NCBI RefSeq assembly: GCF_009925085.1
Contig: NZ_JAABNR010000008.1
Location: 1-64,000 of the forward strand
DNA: 64,000 nucleotides
Source: Stagnihabitans tardus
GTDB taxonomy: Bacteria > Pseudomonadota > Alphaproteobacteria > Rhodobacterales > Rhodobacteraceae
Direction: 5' to 3'
In this document: piece by piece, positions 43,618 to 51,990 of the stretch
Layout of the letters: the number at the start of each line of letters is the position of its first letter
Position numbering within the stretch: the stretch's first letter is position 1
The notes under the pieces: model-generated
What the model was told of the DNA's origin: nothing
The model's database searches: none
Seen by the model: the letters and a program-made list of their open reading frames with translations, nothing else
Program-made: the position numbers and the translations under genes

Positions 43618-44847
43618 TTGACCCTGGATATGTCCTTCGTCCGCAGCCAGTTCCCGGCCTTCTCGAGCCCCCTGATGGGCGGCCATGCCTTTTTCGAGAA
43701 TGCGGGCGGCTCTTTCCCCTGCAAGCCCGTCGTGGACCGGCTGCACCGCTTCTACACCGACCGCAAGGTCCAGCCCTATGCGCCCTATGCCGGGGCGCAG
43801 GAGGGCGGCGCCGAGATGGACGAGGCCCGCGCCCGGCTCTCGGCGCTGATGGGATGCGCCTATGAGGAGCTGAGCTTCGGCCCCTCGACCACGGCCAATA
43901 CCTATACTTTGGCCAATGCCGTGCGGATCTGGCTGCGCGACCAGGGGGCGGCCATCGTGGTGACGAACCAGGACCACGAGGCCAATTCGGGGCCCTGGCG
44001 GCGGCTGGAGGCCGAAGGCATCGAGGTCCGCGAGTGGAAGATCGACCCGGCCACCGGGCACCTGGACCTGGAGCGTCTGCGGCCCCTCCTCGCCGATGGC
44101 AAGGTCAAGCTTTTGGCCTTTCCGCATTGCTCCAACGTCGTGGCCGAGATCAACCCGGTCGCCGAGATCTGCGCCCTGGCCCGTGAGCACGGGGTGCGGA
44201 CCGTCGTGGACGGGGTGAGCTATGCGCCCCATGGATTGCCGGATTTCCCGGGCCTCGGGGCGGATGTCTACTTGTTCTCGGCCTACAAGACCTATGGGCC
44301 GCACCAGGGGATCATGATGATCCGCGCCGATTTCGGGGCGGAACTGCCAGCGCAGGGGCATTATTTCAACGCGGGCAGCCTCTACAAGCGCTTCACCCCG
44401 GCGGGTCCGGATCATGCGCAGATCGCGGCCTCGGCGGGGATGGCGGATTATATCGACGCGCTCTGGGCCCATCACGGCGGCGGAGAGGCCGCGCCGGTGG
44501 AGCGCAACCGCTTCGTTCATGACCTGATGCGGGCCCAGGAAGTGGCGGTGATCCAGCCGCTTCTGGATTACCTCGGCACCCGCAACGATGTGCGGCTTCT
44601 GGGGCCGAAGGCGGCCGGAGCGCGGGCGCCCACCGTGGCCGTGGCGCTGGACCGTGCGGCGGAACCCGTCTCGGTGGCGCTCGGCGCCGAGGGCATCGCC
44701 TGCTGGGCCGGGGATTTCTACGCCGTGCGGCCCCTGCAGGCCATGGGCATCGACCTGGACAAGGGGGTCCTGCGCATGTCGGCCACCCATTACACCAGCG
44801 CGGAGGATGTTTCGCGGTTGATCGGGGCCCTGGACAGGTTGCTCTGA
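43618..44847 (+). CDS. Class V aminotransferase, cysteine desulfurase-like
   Basis: The 409-aa PLP enzyme has HAFFENAGGSFPCKPVVDRL at the N-terminus, SFGPSTTANTYTLANAVRIW for cofactor phosphate, VDGVSYAPHG with the ring Asp, and the PLP-binding Lys in FSAYKTYGPHQG. The overall layout fits the cysteine desulfurase-like subfamily whose members are mostly uncharacterised, rather than IscS/SufS. TTG at 43618 follows GGAG by 8 nt; ATG at 43630 is an alternative. It is divergent from the PotD-like gene. Confidence 0.88.
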   Translation: MTLDMSFVRSQFPAFSSPLMGGHAFFENAGGSFPCKPVVDRLHRFYTDRKVQPYAPYAGAQEGGAEMDEARARLSALMGCAYEELSFGPSTTANTYTLANAVRIWLRDQGAAIVVTNQDHEANSGPWRRLEAEGIEVREWKIDPATGHLDLERLRPLLADGKVKLLAFPHCSNVVAEINPVAEICALAREHGVRTVVDGVSYAPHGLPDFPGLGADVYLFSAYKTYGPHQGIMMIRADFGAELPAQGHYFNAGSLYKRFTPAGPDHAQIAASAGMADYIDALWAHHGGGEAAPVERNRFVHDLMRAQEVAVIQPLLDYLGTRNDVRLLGPKAAGARAPTVAVALDRAAEPVSVALGAEGIACWAGDFYAVRPLQAMGIDLDKGVLRMSATHYTSAEDVSRLIGALDRLL

Positions 44848-44884
44848 AAGGGCCGGGTCCCGGCCTGCGGGCTGGCGCCCTTGT

Positions 44885-45030
44885 CCATGGACCCGGGGGG
44901 TGCGGGGGGGGTTCGCCCCCCGCACCCCCCGCAATCGGGGGACTGCCGTCCCCCGAGCCCCCAGCCCAAAGGGCAGCACGCTCCCCTTTGGAAACCCCGT
45001 GGATATTTGGGGACCAATGAAAGGGGGGCC
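44885..45030 (+). repeat. Composite stem-loop element, copy 5 (A degenerate)
   Basis: Hairpin B is GGGGGGTGCGGGGG/CCCCCGCACCCCCC. A second GC hairpin follows (CGGGGGAC/GTCCCCCG), then a C hairpin AAAGGGcAGC/GCTCCCCTTT, then tail CCCCGTGGATATTTGGGG with AATGAAAG. Just after the preceding stop, a poorer A-like stem (AAGGGC/GCCCTT outer pair) is visible. 45031-45138 holds nothing else. Confidence 0.75.
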
Positions 45031-45138
45031 GCCGCAGCGGGGCGGAGCAGGGGTGATGCGCTGCGGGCGCGGAATGTCTTGAGCTGCGGCGTCGAGGGGC
45101 TTGGCGGCTCCTGGGGGGCGGTTTATCGCTCCGCCGAC

Positions 45139-45167
45139 TGATCCGGGGCAGGGGGGCTGACGTATAC
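45139..45167 (+). promoter_or_regulatory. Possible RpoE (sigma-E/ChrR type) promoter of the photolyase gene
   Basis: TGATCC (45139-45144), 17 bp, GTATAC (45162-45167). TGATC is the -35 hallmark reported for R. sphaeroides RpoE, and phrA and cfaA are known members of that regulon. The predicted start site falls at or next to the ATG (45173), implying a leaderless mRNA. A solo GCCGACTG core (45133-45140) overlaps the -35. Confidence 0.55.
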
Positions 45168-45172
45168 CCATA

Positions 45173-46579
45173 ATGACGAACGCGCCGCTTCTGCTTTGGT
45201 TTCGCCGTGACCTGCGGGTCACTGATCTGCCCATGCTCTCCGAGGCCCTTGCCACGGGACGGCCTGTGATGCCGGTCTTCATCCTGGATCCCGAGACCGA
45301 ATCCATCGGCGCCGCTGCCCTTTGGCGGCTGGGGCTGGGGGTGGAGGCCTTTGCCGCGACGCTGGAGCGGATGGGGAGCCGCCTGATCCTGCGGCGGGGG
45401 CCCGCGCTGGACGTGCTGGAGCGGCTGATCGCCGAGACCGGGGCGGCGGGGGTCTTCTGGAGCCGGTCCTACGACCCCGCGACCCGGCCAAGGGACGAGG
45501 CGGTCAAGGCGGGTCTGAAGGCGCGCGGGCTTCTGGCGCAGTCCTTCCCGGGCTTCCTGCTGCATGAACCCTGGGAGATCGAGACCGGGCAGGGCGGCTT
45601 CTTCAAGGTCTATACGCCCTTCTGGCGTGTCGCCTCCAAGCGGCCTGTCCCCCCGAGCCTGGCTGCTCCGGCGTTTCTGCCGGAGCCTCCTGCCTGGCCC
45701 CAAAGCGACCGGCTTCAGGATTGGAACCTCGGCGCCCGGATGCGTCGGGGGGCTGCCGTCATGGCGCCGCATCAGCGGGTCGGAGAGGCCAAGGCCCTGG
45801 CCCGGCTGGAGGAGTTCATCGGCCAAAGGATCGGCGCCTATGGCGAGGCGCGCGACATGATGGCGGAGGATGCGACCTCTGGCCTGTCCGAGAACCTGAC
45901 CTATGGCGAGATTTCCCCCCGCAGGATCTGGCATGCGGGCTACCGTGCCTTGGAGGAAGGCCAGGCGGGGGCCGAGCAATTCCTGAAAGAGCTCGTCTGG
46001 CGCGAATTCGCCTGGGCGCTTCTGCACCACACGCCCCATATTGCCCAGTCCAACTGGAAGCCCGATTGGGACGGCTTTCCTTGGGGCATGGAGAGCGACA
46101 AGGCCGAAGCCTGGCGGCGCGGCATGACCGGCGAGCCCGTGATCGACGCCGCCATGCGCCAGCTTTACGTCACGGGCAAGATGCACAACCGGGCGCGGAT
46201 GCTGGTGGGGTCTTACCTCACCAAGCACCTGATGACCCATTGGAAGATCGGGCTCGACTGGTTCGCCGACACGCTGACCGACTGGGACCCGGCCGCCAAT
46301 GCCATGGGCTGGCAATGGGTTGCGGGATCGGGCCCCGATGCCGCGCCCTATTTCCGCATCTTCAACCCCGCGACCCAGGCCGAGAAATTCGACCCCGCCA
46401 AGACCTATCGCCGCCGCTGGCTGGCCGAGTTCTCCCGCGACCCGCTCGCGCTCTCCTACTTCGACGCCGTGCCGAAATCCTGGGCACTCGACCCCGCAAG
46501 GCCCTATCCGCGCCCCATCGTCAGCCTCGAGGCCGGGCGCGCACTTGCCCTTGCGTCCTATGCGCAACGAAAGGCTTGA
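45173..46579 (+). CDS. phr: Deoxyribodipyrimidine photolyase
   Basis: This 468-aa FAD enzyme repairs cyclobutane pyrimidine dimers with blue light. The N-terminal antenna domain starts LLLWFRRDLRVTDLPMLSEA. The FAD domain carries WREFAWALLHH and the signature region WQWVAGSGPDAAPYFRIFNP. The ATG has no recognisable ribosome site, consistent with a leaderless message. It is followed by cfa 66 bp later. Confidence 0.96.
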   Translation: MTNAPLLLWFRRDLRVTDLPMLSEALATGRPVMPVFILDPETESIGAAALWRLGLGVEAFAATLERMGSRLILRRGPALDVLERLIAETGAAGVFWSRSYDPATRPRDEAVKAGLKARGLLAQSFPGFLLHEPWEIETGQGGFFKVYTPFWRVASKRPVPPSLAAPAFLPEPPAWPQSDRLQDWNLGARMRRGAAVMAPHQRVGEAKALARLEEFIGQRIGAYGEARDMMAEDATSGLSENLTYGEISPRRIWHAGYRALEEGQAGAEQFLKELVWREFAWALLHHTPHIAQSNWKPDWDGFPWGMESDKAEAWRRGMTGEPVIDAAMRQLYVTGKMHNRARMLVGSYLTKHLMTHWKIGLDWFADTLTDWDPAANAMGWQWVAGSGPDAAPYFRIFNPATQAEKFDPAKTYRRRWLAEFSRDPLALSYFDAVPKSWALDPARPYPRPIVSLEAGRALALASYAQRKA

Positions 46580-46645
46580 GTGCGACCGCCTCTTTCGCCA
46601 AACCTGTATCAAGCGGCCCAAGCATAAGGGCCGCATGGGAGTGAC

Positions 46646-47857
46646 ATGACCATCCTGACTTCGACCAAGGGGCAAAAGAACCTGCCCCGCTATTTCGGCC
46701 CCGCCTTCGCCACGATCCAGCGGCTGGAGCGCGGAAGGCTGGATTTCCGCCTGCCCGATGGCCGCACCTTCCGCGCCGAGGGCAAGAAGCCCGGGCCCGC
46801 CGCCCTGGTCGATGTGGTCAACCCGGAAATCTTCGCCCGCATGATCCGCGAGGGCGACCTGGGCTTTTGCGAGGCCTACCTGGATGGCTGGTGGACGACG
46901 CCGGACCTCTTGACCTTCCTCGACCTGATGCAAGAGGGCAACGAGGCGGTCTATGACGGCTTTCCCGGCATGGGACTGGTGCGCGCGTTGGAGCGTTTCC
47001 GCTTCTGGCTACAATCGAACTCCAAGGGCCAGGCGAAGAAGAATATCTCCTATCACTACGACCTGGGAAATGACTTCTACGGGCTGTGGCTGGATGAGAG
47101 CATGACCTATTCCAGCGCCCTGTATCACACGGGCCAGGAGAGCCTGGAGAAGGCGCAAGAGCAGAAATATGCCTCGATGGTTGATCTGATGGGGGCGAAA
47201 CCCGGCGATCACGTGCTGGAGATCGGCTGCGGCTGGGGGGGCTTTGCCGAATATGCGGCGCTGCATCGCGGGCTTCAGGTCACCTGCCTGACGATCAGCG
47301 AAGAGCAGCACAAATACGCGGTCGAGCGCATGGCCCGCCTTGGCCTCTCGGACAAGGTGACGATCAAGCTGCAGGATTATCGCGACGAAACAGGGGTTTA
47401 CGACGGCATCGCCAGCATCGAGATGTTCGAGGCCGTGGGCGAGAAATACTGGCCCACCTATTTCGACACGGTCTTGAACCGGCTTCGCCCCGGGGCGCGG
47501 GCGACCTTGCAGATCATCACCATCGCCGATCACCGCTGGGAGACCTATCGCTCCACGGTCGATTTCATCCAGAAATACATCTTCCCCGGCGGCATGCTGC
47601 CCTCTCCATCCGTCCTGCGGCGCGAGGTGGAGAAGGCGGGGCTCAAGGTCCTGGGCTCCATCGAATTCGGGAAAAGCTACAGCCAGACCCTGCGGCGCTG
47701 GCACGAGAGTTTCAACGCCCGCTGGCACGAGGTCCAGGCCCTGGGCTTCGACGACCGCTTCCGCCGGATGTGGAATTTCTACCTTTGCTCTTGCGCGGGG
47801 TCTTTCGAGGGTGGCAATTGTGATGTGACGCAGATCACGATCGCAAGGCCCGCCTGA
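46646..47857 (+). CDS. cfa: Cyclopropane-fatty-acyl-phospholipid synthase
   Basis: This 403-aa enzyme adds a methylene group from SAM to unsaturated acyl chains in membrane lipids. The key segments are ISYHYDLGNDFYGLWLDESM, the SAM motif VLEIGCGWGGFAEYA and the catalytic-loop region ISEEQHKYAVERM. In R. sphaeroides a Cfa homologue is part of the singlet-oxygen response. Stop overlaps trgA by one base (TGATG). Confidence 0.96.
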   Translation: MTILTSTKGQKNLPRYFGPAFATIQRLERGRLDFRLPDGRTFRAEGKKPGPAALVDVVNPEIFARMIREGDLGFCEAYLDGWWTTPDLLTFLDLMQEGNEAVYDGFPGMGLVRALERFRFWLQSNSKGQAKKNISYHYDLGNDFYGLWLDESMTYSSALYHTGQESLEKAQEQKYASMVDLMGAKPGDHVLEIGCGWGGFAEYAALHRGLQVTCLTISEEQHKYAVERMARLGLSDKVTIKLQDYRDETGVYDGIASIEMFEAVGEKYWPTYFDTVLNRLRPGARATLQIITIADHRWETYRSTVDFIQKYIFPGGMLPSPSVLRREVEKAGLKVLGSIEFGKSYSQTLRRWHESFNARWHEVQALGFDDRFRRMWNFYLCSCAGSFEGGNCDVTQITIARPA

Positions 47858-48300
47858 TGCCGACTTTCGCCAAGCTCACCGCCGCTGTTCTCTTTGCCTT
47901 CGTCGGCTGGTGGGCGGCCGTGACCTATAATGCGCATCTGCCCGACAATGTCAGCTTGCCGAAGCTGCCCTATTCGATGGCGGCGCTCGGGGCGGCGCTG
48001 GGCTGGTGGTCGCTGGGGCCGTCCTCGGGCAAGGGCTATCGCGACACGATTGCCTATGGCTTGCGGACCTCGGTGCTGATCGGCTTCCTCGCCATGTTTG
48101 GCGTGGCCTTCCTTCTGATGCTGCGGAAATCGACCAACCAGATGTACCGCGCCGATCCTTTCGCGGCGGTGCTGGATGTGCCCGACCTGATGTATCAATA
48201 CGGGCGCTACATGCTGAACCAGGATGTGCTGATGGTCCTGGCGGCAGGCGGGATCATCGGGGGGATCCTCGTGGAATATGCCGCGCGGAACTGGAAATAG
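47857..48300 (+). CDS. trgA: TrgA family membrane protein (tellurite resistance)
   Basis: The 147-aa protein has four hydrophobic segments (about residues 5-22, 40-55, 68-90 and 122-140) and the family N-terminus MPTFAKLTAAVLFAFVGWWA. TrgA was described with TrgB at a tellurite-resistance locus of R. sphaeroides; its activity is unknown. The immediately following Nudix gene matches TrgB, supporting the name. Confidence 0.85.
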   Translation: MPTFAKLTAAVLFAFVGWWAAVTYNAHLPDNVSLPKLPYSMAALGAALGWWSLGPSSGKGYRDTIAYGLRTSVLIGFLAMFGVAFLLMLRKSTNQMYRADPFAAVLDVPDLMYQYGRYMLNQDVLMVLAAGGIIGGILVEYAARNWK

Positions 48301-48301
48301 C

Positions 48302-49336
48302 ATGATCCTGGCTGGACTTGCGGCCGAGCCCGCGCTGTGGCGCCTGGCGGCCCCGGGGGCAGAGGGACGAAGTCTCGAGGTCGAGGGGCTGCGGCTTGTC
48401 ACCTCCTCGCGCGGGCCCTGGCCCGTGGCGGTGCCCGGGCCTGGCCAGGTTCAGGCCCTGGCGCTCGACCCCGGCGCGGAGGCCCCGGCGCTGGAGCATC
48501 TCTTGACCGGCCTGGGCTTCCGGCGCGCGGGAGAGGTCTGGATTGGCACGGGCGAGGCCCCCGCCCAGCCCCTCGCGCCCGGGGTGCTGGAGGTGGTCCT
48601 GGCCACGGCCGAAGATATCCTCTCCCTGCAGGGCAGGGCGGAAGCGACAGAAATCGCCAAGCGCCTCGGGCCGATGCTGGTCCGCGCCGCCTCGCGTCTG
48701 AGGGCCGAGGCGGGGGCGGCTCCGGCCCGCCTGCGCCTGGCCGATGGCCGGGTGACCCGGGCCGACTGGCGCCTGCCTTACGCGCATTTCTTCTCGATGG
48801 AAGAACACGACATCGCCTGGCAGCGCTTTGACGGGACGATGAGCGGCACGGTGACGCGGGCGGCCTTCGTCTCGGGCGATGCGGTGACGGTGCTGCCCTA
48901 TGACCCGATCCGCGACCGGGTCCTGGTGATCGAGCAGTTCCGCGCCGGCCCCCTGGTGCGCGGCGACCGGCGGCTCTGGCAGATCGAGGCCATCGCGGGC
49001 CGCGTCGATCCTTTCGAGACGCCGGAAGAGGCCGCGCGGCGCGAGGCGGTCGAAGAGGCGGGGCTGACGCTGTCTGACCTGCGCTTCGTGGCGCGCTACT
49101 ATCCCTCTCCGGGGGCAGTGAGCGAGTATATCTATACCTATGTCGCGCTGACCGACCTGCCCGATGGCGCGGCCGGGGTCTTTGGCCTTGAGGAAGAGGC
49201 CGAGGATATCCGCGGCCATCTTCTGGGCTTCGACGCCTTCATGGAACTGGTGGCGAGCGGCGAGATCGACAATGCCCCGCTGCTTCTGACCGCGCTGTGG
49301 CTGCAACGCGAACGCTTGCGGCTGCGGGGATCCTGA
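48302..49336 (+). CDS. trgB: TrgB-like Nudix hydrolase (ADP-ribose pyrophosphatase type)
   Basis: The 344-aa protein has two parts. The N-terminal half (about 1-150) resembles a gamma-glutamylcyclotransferase-like fold and is followed by a linker. The C-terminal Nudix domain has the box GRVDPFETPEEAARREAVEE at about residues 233-255, complete for metal binding. It probably hydrolyses ADP-ribose or a related nucleoside diphosphate. It starts 1 nt after trgA and ends the phr-cfa-trgA-trgB unit. A type II stem-loop follows the stop. Confidence 0.88.
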   Translation: MILAGLAAEPALWRLAAPGAEGRSLEVEGLRLVTSSRGPWPVAVPGPGQVQALALDPGAEAPALEHLLTGLGFRRAGEVWIGTGEAPAQPLAPGVLEVVLATAEDILSLQGRAEATEIAKRLGPMLVRAASRLRAEAGAAPARLRLADGRVTRADWRLPYAHFFSMEEHDIAWQRFDGTMSGTVTRAAFVSGDAVTVLPYDPIRDRVLVIEQFRAGPLVRGDRRLWQIEAIAGRVDPFETPEEAARREAVEEAGLTLSDLRFVARYYPSPGAVSEYIYTYVALTDLPDGAAGVFGLEEEAEDIRGHLLGFDAFMELVASGEIDNAPLLLTALWLQRERLRLRGS

Positions 49337-49440
49337 GGAGCGCCTGCGGCGCAAGATGATATCTCGCCTCTGGGGCTGACGCCCCAACCGGCTCGGGCGT
49401 GCCTCCGGTGGGGATATTTGGGTAAAGGTGAAAGAGAGTA
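49337..49440 (+). repeat. Composite stem-loop element, type II
   Basis: Directly after the trgB stop: GGAGCGCC-TGC-GGCGC hairpin, then TCTCGCCTCTGGGGCTGACG, CCCCAACCGGCTCGGGCG, TGCCTCCGG and tail GGGGATATTTGGG with GGTGAAAG. It matches the minus-strand copy at 40200-40305. In the first hairpin the fourth base pair is C-G here and G-C there. Confidence 0.8.
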
Positions 49441-49495
49441 TCTGAGTCAGTCTCTGAATGCGGCCCGTCGCCCTATCGGTGCAAGGCGGCCGCCT

Positions 49496-49600
49496 TTCGT
49501 CTTTCACATTTGCCCAAATATCCCGGGGGAGGTCTGGAGGGGCCCCGTGGGTCCCTCCTGGCAGGGGAGCGCGAGGGGGCGGCAGCCCTCTCGCATGCAC
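49496..49600 (-). repeat. Composite stem-loop element, copy 9 (B-C-D, no hairpin A)
   Basis: On the minus strand past the Gfo/Idh stop: a GCGAGAGGGC/GCCCCCTCGC-like hairpin, a GGAGGG/CCCTCC hairpin, and tail CCCGGGATATTTGGGC with TGTGAAAG. The expected long hairpin after the stop is missing. Confidence 0.7.
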
Positions 49601-49603
49601 CGC

Positions 49604-50773
49604 TCACAAAGCGAGCTTCGTCCAGGCGCCGTTCCGCTTGGAGGACCGCACGCAGGCATCGACGAAGGCCACGCCTTCCAGCCCCTCTTTCAGCCCGGGG
49701 AAGGTGACCGCCGCATCCAGGGCGGAGCCGTCGCGGCGCGCGATGATGGCGCGGGCGGCCTCGGCATAGATATTGGCGAAACCTTCCAGGTAGCCCTCCG
49801 GATGGCCCGAGGGGATGCGGGTGACCCGCCCCGCCGCCTCGCCCGAACCCGGGCCGCCGCGAGTCAGCCGATACTTCGGAGCGCCGAGGGGAGAGACCCA
49901 GAGGTAGTTCGGGTTCTCCTGCTCCCATTCGATGCCCGCCTTGGTGCCATAGATCCGCAGCCGCAGCCCGTTCTCCTGGCCGGAGGCCACCTGGGAGCAC
50001 CAGAGCATCCCCCGCGCGCCACCCTCATAGCGCATCAGCACATGGCCATTGTCATCGACGCGCCGCCCGGGGACAAAGGCCTGCAGATCGGCGGCGAGGC
50101 TTTCCAAGGTCAATCCGCTCACGAAATTCGCCAGGTTGAAGGCATGGGTCCCGATGTCGCCGGTCGAGCCGCCCGCGCCGGAGCGCGCCGGATCGGTGCG
50201 CCAATCGGCCTGCTTCTGGCCCGAGTTCTCCAAGGGCTCGGCCAGCCAGTCCTGGATGTATTCCACGTTCACCAGCCGGATATCCCCCAAGGCGCCGCTG
50301 GCCACCAGCTCCTTGGCCTGGCGGATCATCGGATAGCCGGTGTAGTTGTGGGTCAGCGCAAAGACCACGCCCGAGGCCTCCGCCGCCTTGGCCAGGCGCT
50401 TGGCCTCGGGCAGGGTGGCGGTCAGGGGCTTGTCGCAGATGACATGGATGCCGCGCTTCAGGAACTCCAGCGCCACCGGGGCATGCATGTGGTTGGGCGT
50501 CACGATGGCGACCGCCTCGATCCCGTCCTTGCGCCGCGCCTCGCGGGCCGCCATCTCGGCGAAGGACCCATAGGACCGCGCCACCCCAAGATCGGCCGCC
50601 GAAGCCGCCGATTTCTCGGGATCGGAGGAAAACGCCCCCGCGACCAGCTCATACTGGTCATCGAGCCGCGCCGCGATCCGGTGCACCGCCCCGATAAAGG
50701 CGCCACGACCGCCGCCCACCATCCCCAACCGAATGCGCGGAGCCCGCGCCACATGTGCCGCCGTAATGGCCAT
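49604..50773 (-). CDS. Gfo/Idh/MocA family oxidoreductase (first copy)
   Basis: This 389-aa NAD(P)-dependent dehydrogenase has the Rossmann motif RLGMVGGGRGAFIGAVHR, the EKP-type motif HVICDKPLTAT and a C-terminal substrate domain containing GGSTGDIGTHAFNLANFVSG. Such enzymes oxidise sugars, inositols or glycosides, some to 3-keto sugars. Its only visible ribosome site, GAAAGGG 6 nt before the ATG, is the end of the repeat element at 50776. It follows the sugar isomerase gene and is third in a LacI-isomerase-dehydrogenase run. Confidence 0.9.
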   Translation of the reverse strand: MAITAAHVARAPRIRLGMVGGGRGAFIGAVHRIAARLDDQYELVAGAFSSDPEKSAASAADLGVARSYGSFAEMAAREARRKDGIEAVAIVTPNHMHAPVALEFLKRGIHVICDKPLTATLPEAKRLAKAAEASGVVFALTHNYTGYPMIRQAKELVASGALGDIRLVNVEYIQDWLAEPLENSGQKQADWRTDPARSGAGGSTGDIGTHAFNLANFVSGLTLESLAADLQAFVPGRRVDDNGHVLMRYEGGARGMLWCSQVASGQENGLRLRIYGTKAGIEWEQENPNYLWVSPLGAPKYRLTRGGPGSGEAAGRVTRIPSGHPEGYLEGFANIYAEAARAIIARRDGSALDAAVTFPGLKEGLEGVAFVDACVRSSKRNGAWTKLAL

Positions 50774-50775
50774 GA

Positions 50776-50924
50776 TCTACCCTTTCATTGGTCCCAAAAT
50801 ATCCACGGAGGAGGTCCGGAGGAGGGGCGTGCCCCTCCTCCGGGCGGGGGTGCGGGGGCGGCAGCCCCCGCTTCCTCCCGTCGGTTTCAAAGGCACTTCA
50901 TGCCTCTGAAACCGACGGGACCCC
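50776..50924 (-). repeat. Composite stem-loop element, type I, copy 6 (complete)
   Basis: On the minus strand, right after the sugar isomerase stop: hairpin A (50920-50901 with 50895-50876, one mismatch), GGAGGAAG, hairpin B GCGGGGGC/GCCCCCGC-like, hairpin C GGAGGAGGGGC/GCCCCTCCTCC, tail CCGTGGATATTTTGGGACCA with ATGAAAGGG. It exactly fills the gap between two same-strand genes. Confidence 0.85.
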
Positions 50925-51980
50925 TCAGCTCAGCCCCAACATCTTCCGGTTCGCCGCCCGGTCCGTGCCTGCATCGGCGAAGTCGTCAAAGGCCTTCTCG
51001 GTCACCCGGATGATATGCGCCTTGACGAAATCCGCCCCCTCGCGGGCGCCATCCTCGGGATGCTTCAGGCAGCATTCCCATTCCACGACCGCCCAACCCG
51101 AAAAGTCATACTGCGTCAGCTTCGAGAAGATCCCCGCGAAATCCACCTGGCCATCGCCCAGGGACCGGAAGCGCCCCGCGCGGTTGACCCAGGACTGGAA
51201 GCCGCCATAGACCCCCTGCCGCCCGGTCGGGTTCAGCTCGGCATCCTTGACGTGGAACATCTTGATCCGCTCGTGGTAGATGTCGATATGGTCAAGGTAA
51301 TCAAGATGTTGCAGGACATAGTGCGAGGGGTCATAGAGCATGTTGCAGCGCTTGTGACCCTTCACCCGCTCCAGGAACATCTCGAAGCTGATCCCGTCGT
51401 GCAGGTCCTCGCCCGGGTGGATCTCGAAACACAGGTCCACGCCGCAGTCCTCGGCATGGTCGAAGATCGGCAGCCAGCGCCGGGCCAGTTCGTCGAAAGC
51501 CTCTTCGACCAGGCCCGCCGGGCGCTGCGGCCAGGGATAGAGATAGGGCCAGGCCAGGGCGCCGGAAAAACTCGCCTGCGCCGTCAGGCCGAGGTTCTTC
51601 GAGGCGCTCAGCGCCTTTTTCACCTGGTCCACGGCCCAGGCCTGGCGCGCCGCCGGGTTCCCCCGCACGGCAGGCGCGGCAAAGCCGTCAAAGGCCGTGT
51701 CATAGGCGGGATGGACCGCCACCAACTGCCCCTGGAGATGGGTCGAAAGCTCGGTCACCTCGATGCCACTGGCCGCCGCGATTCCCTTGAACTCGTCGCA
51801 GTATCCCTTTGAGGTTGCGGCCTTTTCCAGGTCGAAAAGCCGCCCGTCCCAAGAGGGCACCTGCACGCCCTGGTAACCGCAATCGGCCGCCCACTTGGTG
51901 ATCGACTCCCAGCTGTTGAACGGCGCCGCGTCGCCTGCGAATTGCGCCAGGAACAGCGCCGGTCCCTTGATCGTCTTCAT
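50925..51980 (-). CDS. Sugar phosphate isomerase/epimerase family protein (first copy)
   Basis: This 351-aa TIM-barrel protein of the AP endonuclease 2 fold has metal-binding segments VDLCFEIHPGEDLHDG, CNMLYDPSHYVLQHLDYLDH, IKMFHVKDAELNP and WAVVEWECCLKHPE. It is longer than usual for the family. The substrate is probably a free or keto sugar in the same pathway as the adjacent dehydrogenase. GGAGGACGAC precedes the ATG. It starts 10 nt after the LacI gene. Confidence 0.9.
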   Translation of the reverse strand: MKTIKGPALFLAQFAGDAAPFNSWESITKWAADCGYQGVQVPSWDGRLFDLEKAATSKGYCDEFKGIAAASGIEVTELSTHLQGQLVAVHPAYDTAFDGFAAPAVRGNPAARQAWAVDQVKKALSASKNLGLTAQASFSGALAWPYLYPWPQRPAGLVEEAFDELARRWLPIFDHAEDCGVDLCFEIHPGEDLHDGISFEMFLERVKGHKRCNMLYDPSHYVLQHLDYLDHIDIYHERIKMFHVKDAELNPTGRQGVYGGFQSWVNRAGRFRSLGDGQVDFAGIFSKLTQYDFSGWAVVEWECCLKHPEDGAREGADFVKAHIIRVTEKAFDDFADAGTDRAANRKMLGLS

Positions 51981-51990
51981 GTCGTCCTCC

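Noticed and set aside
43170-43865. 231-codon frame in the PotD-aminotransferase gap
   Set aside because: It overlaps both neighbours out of frame, lacks a start signal and has no family features.
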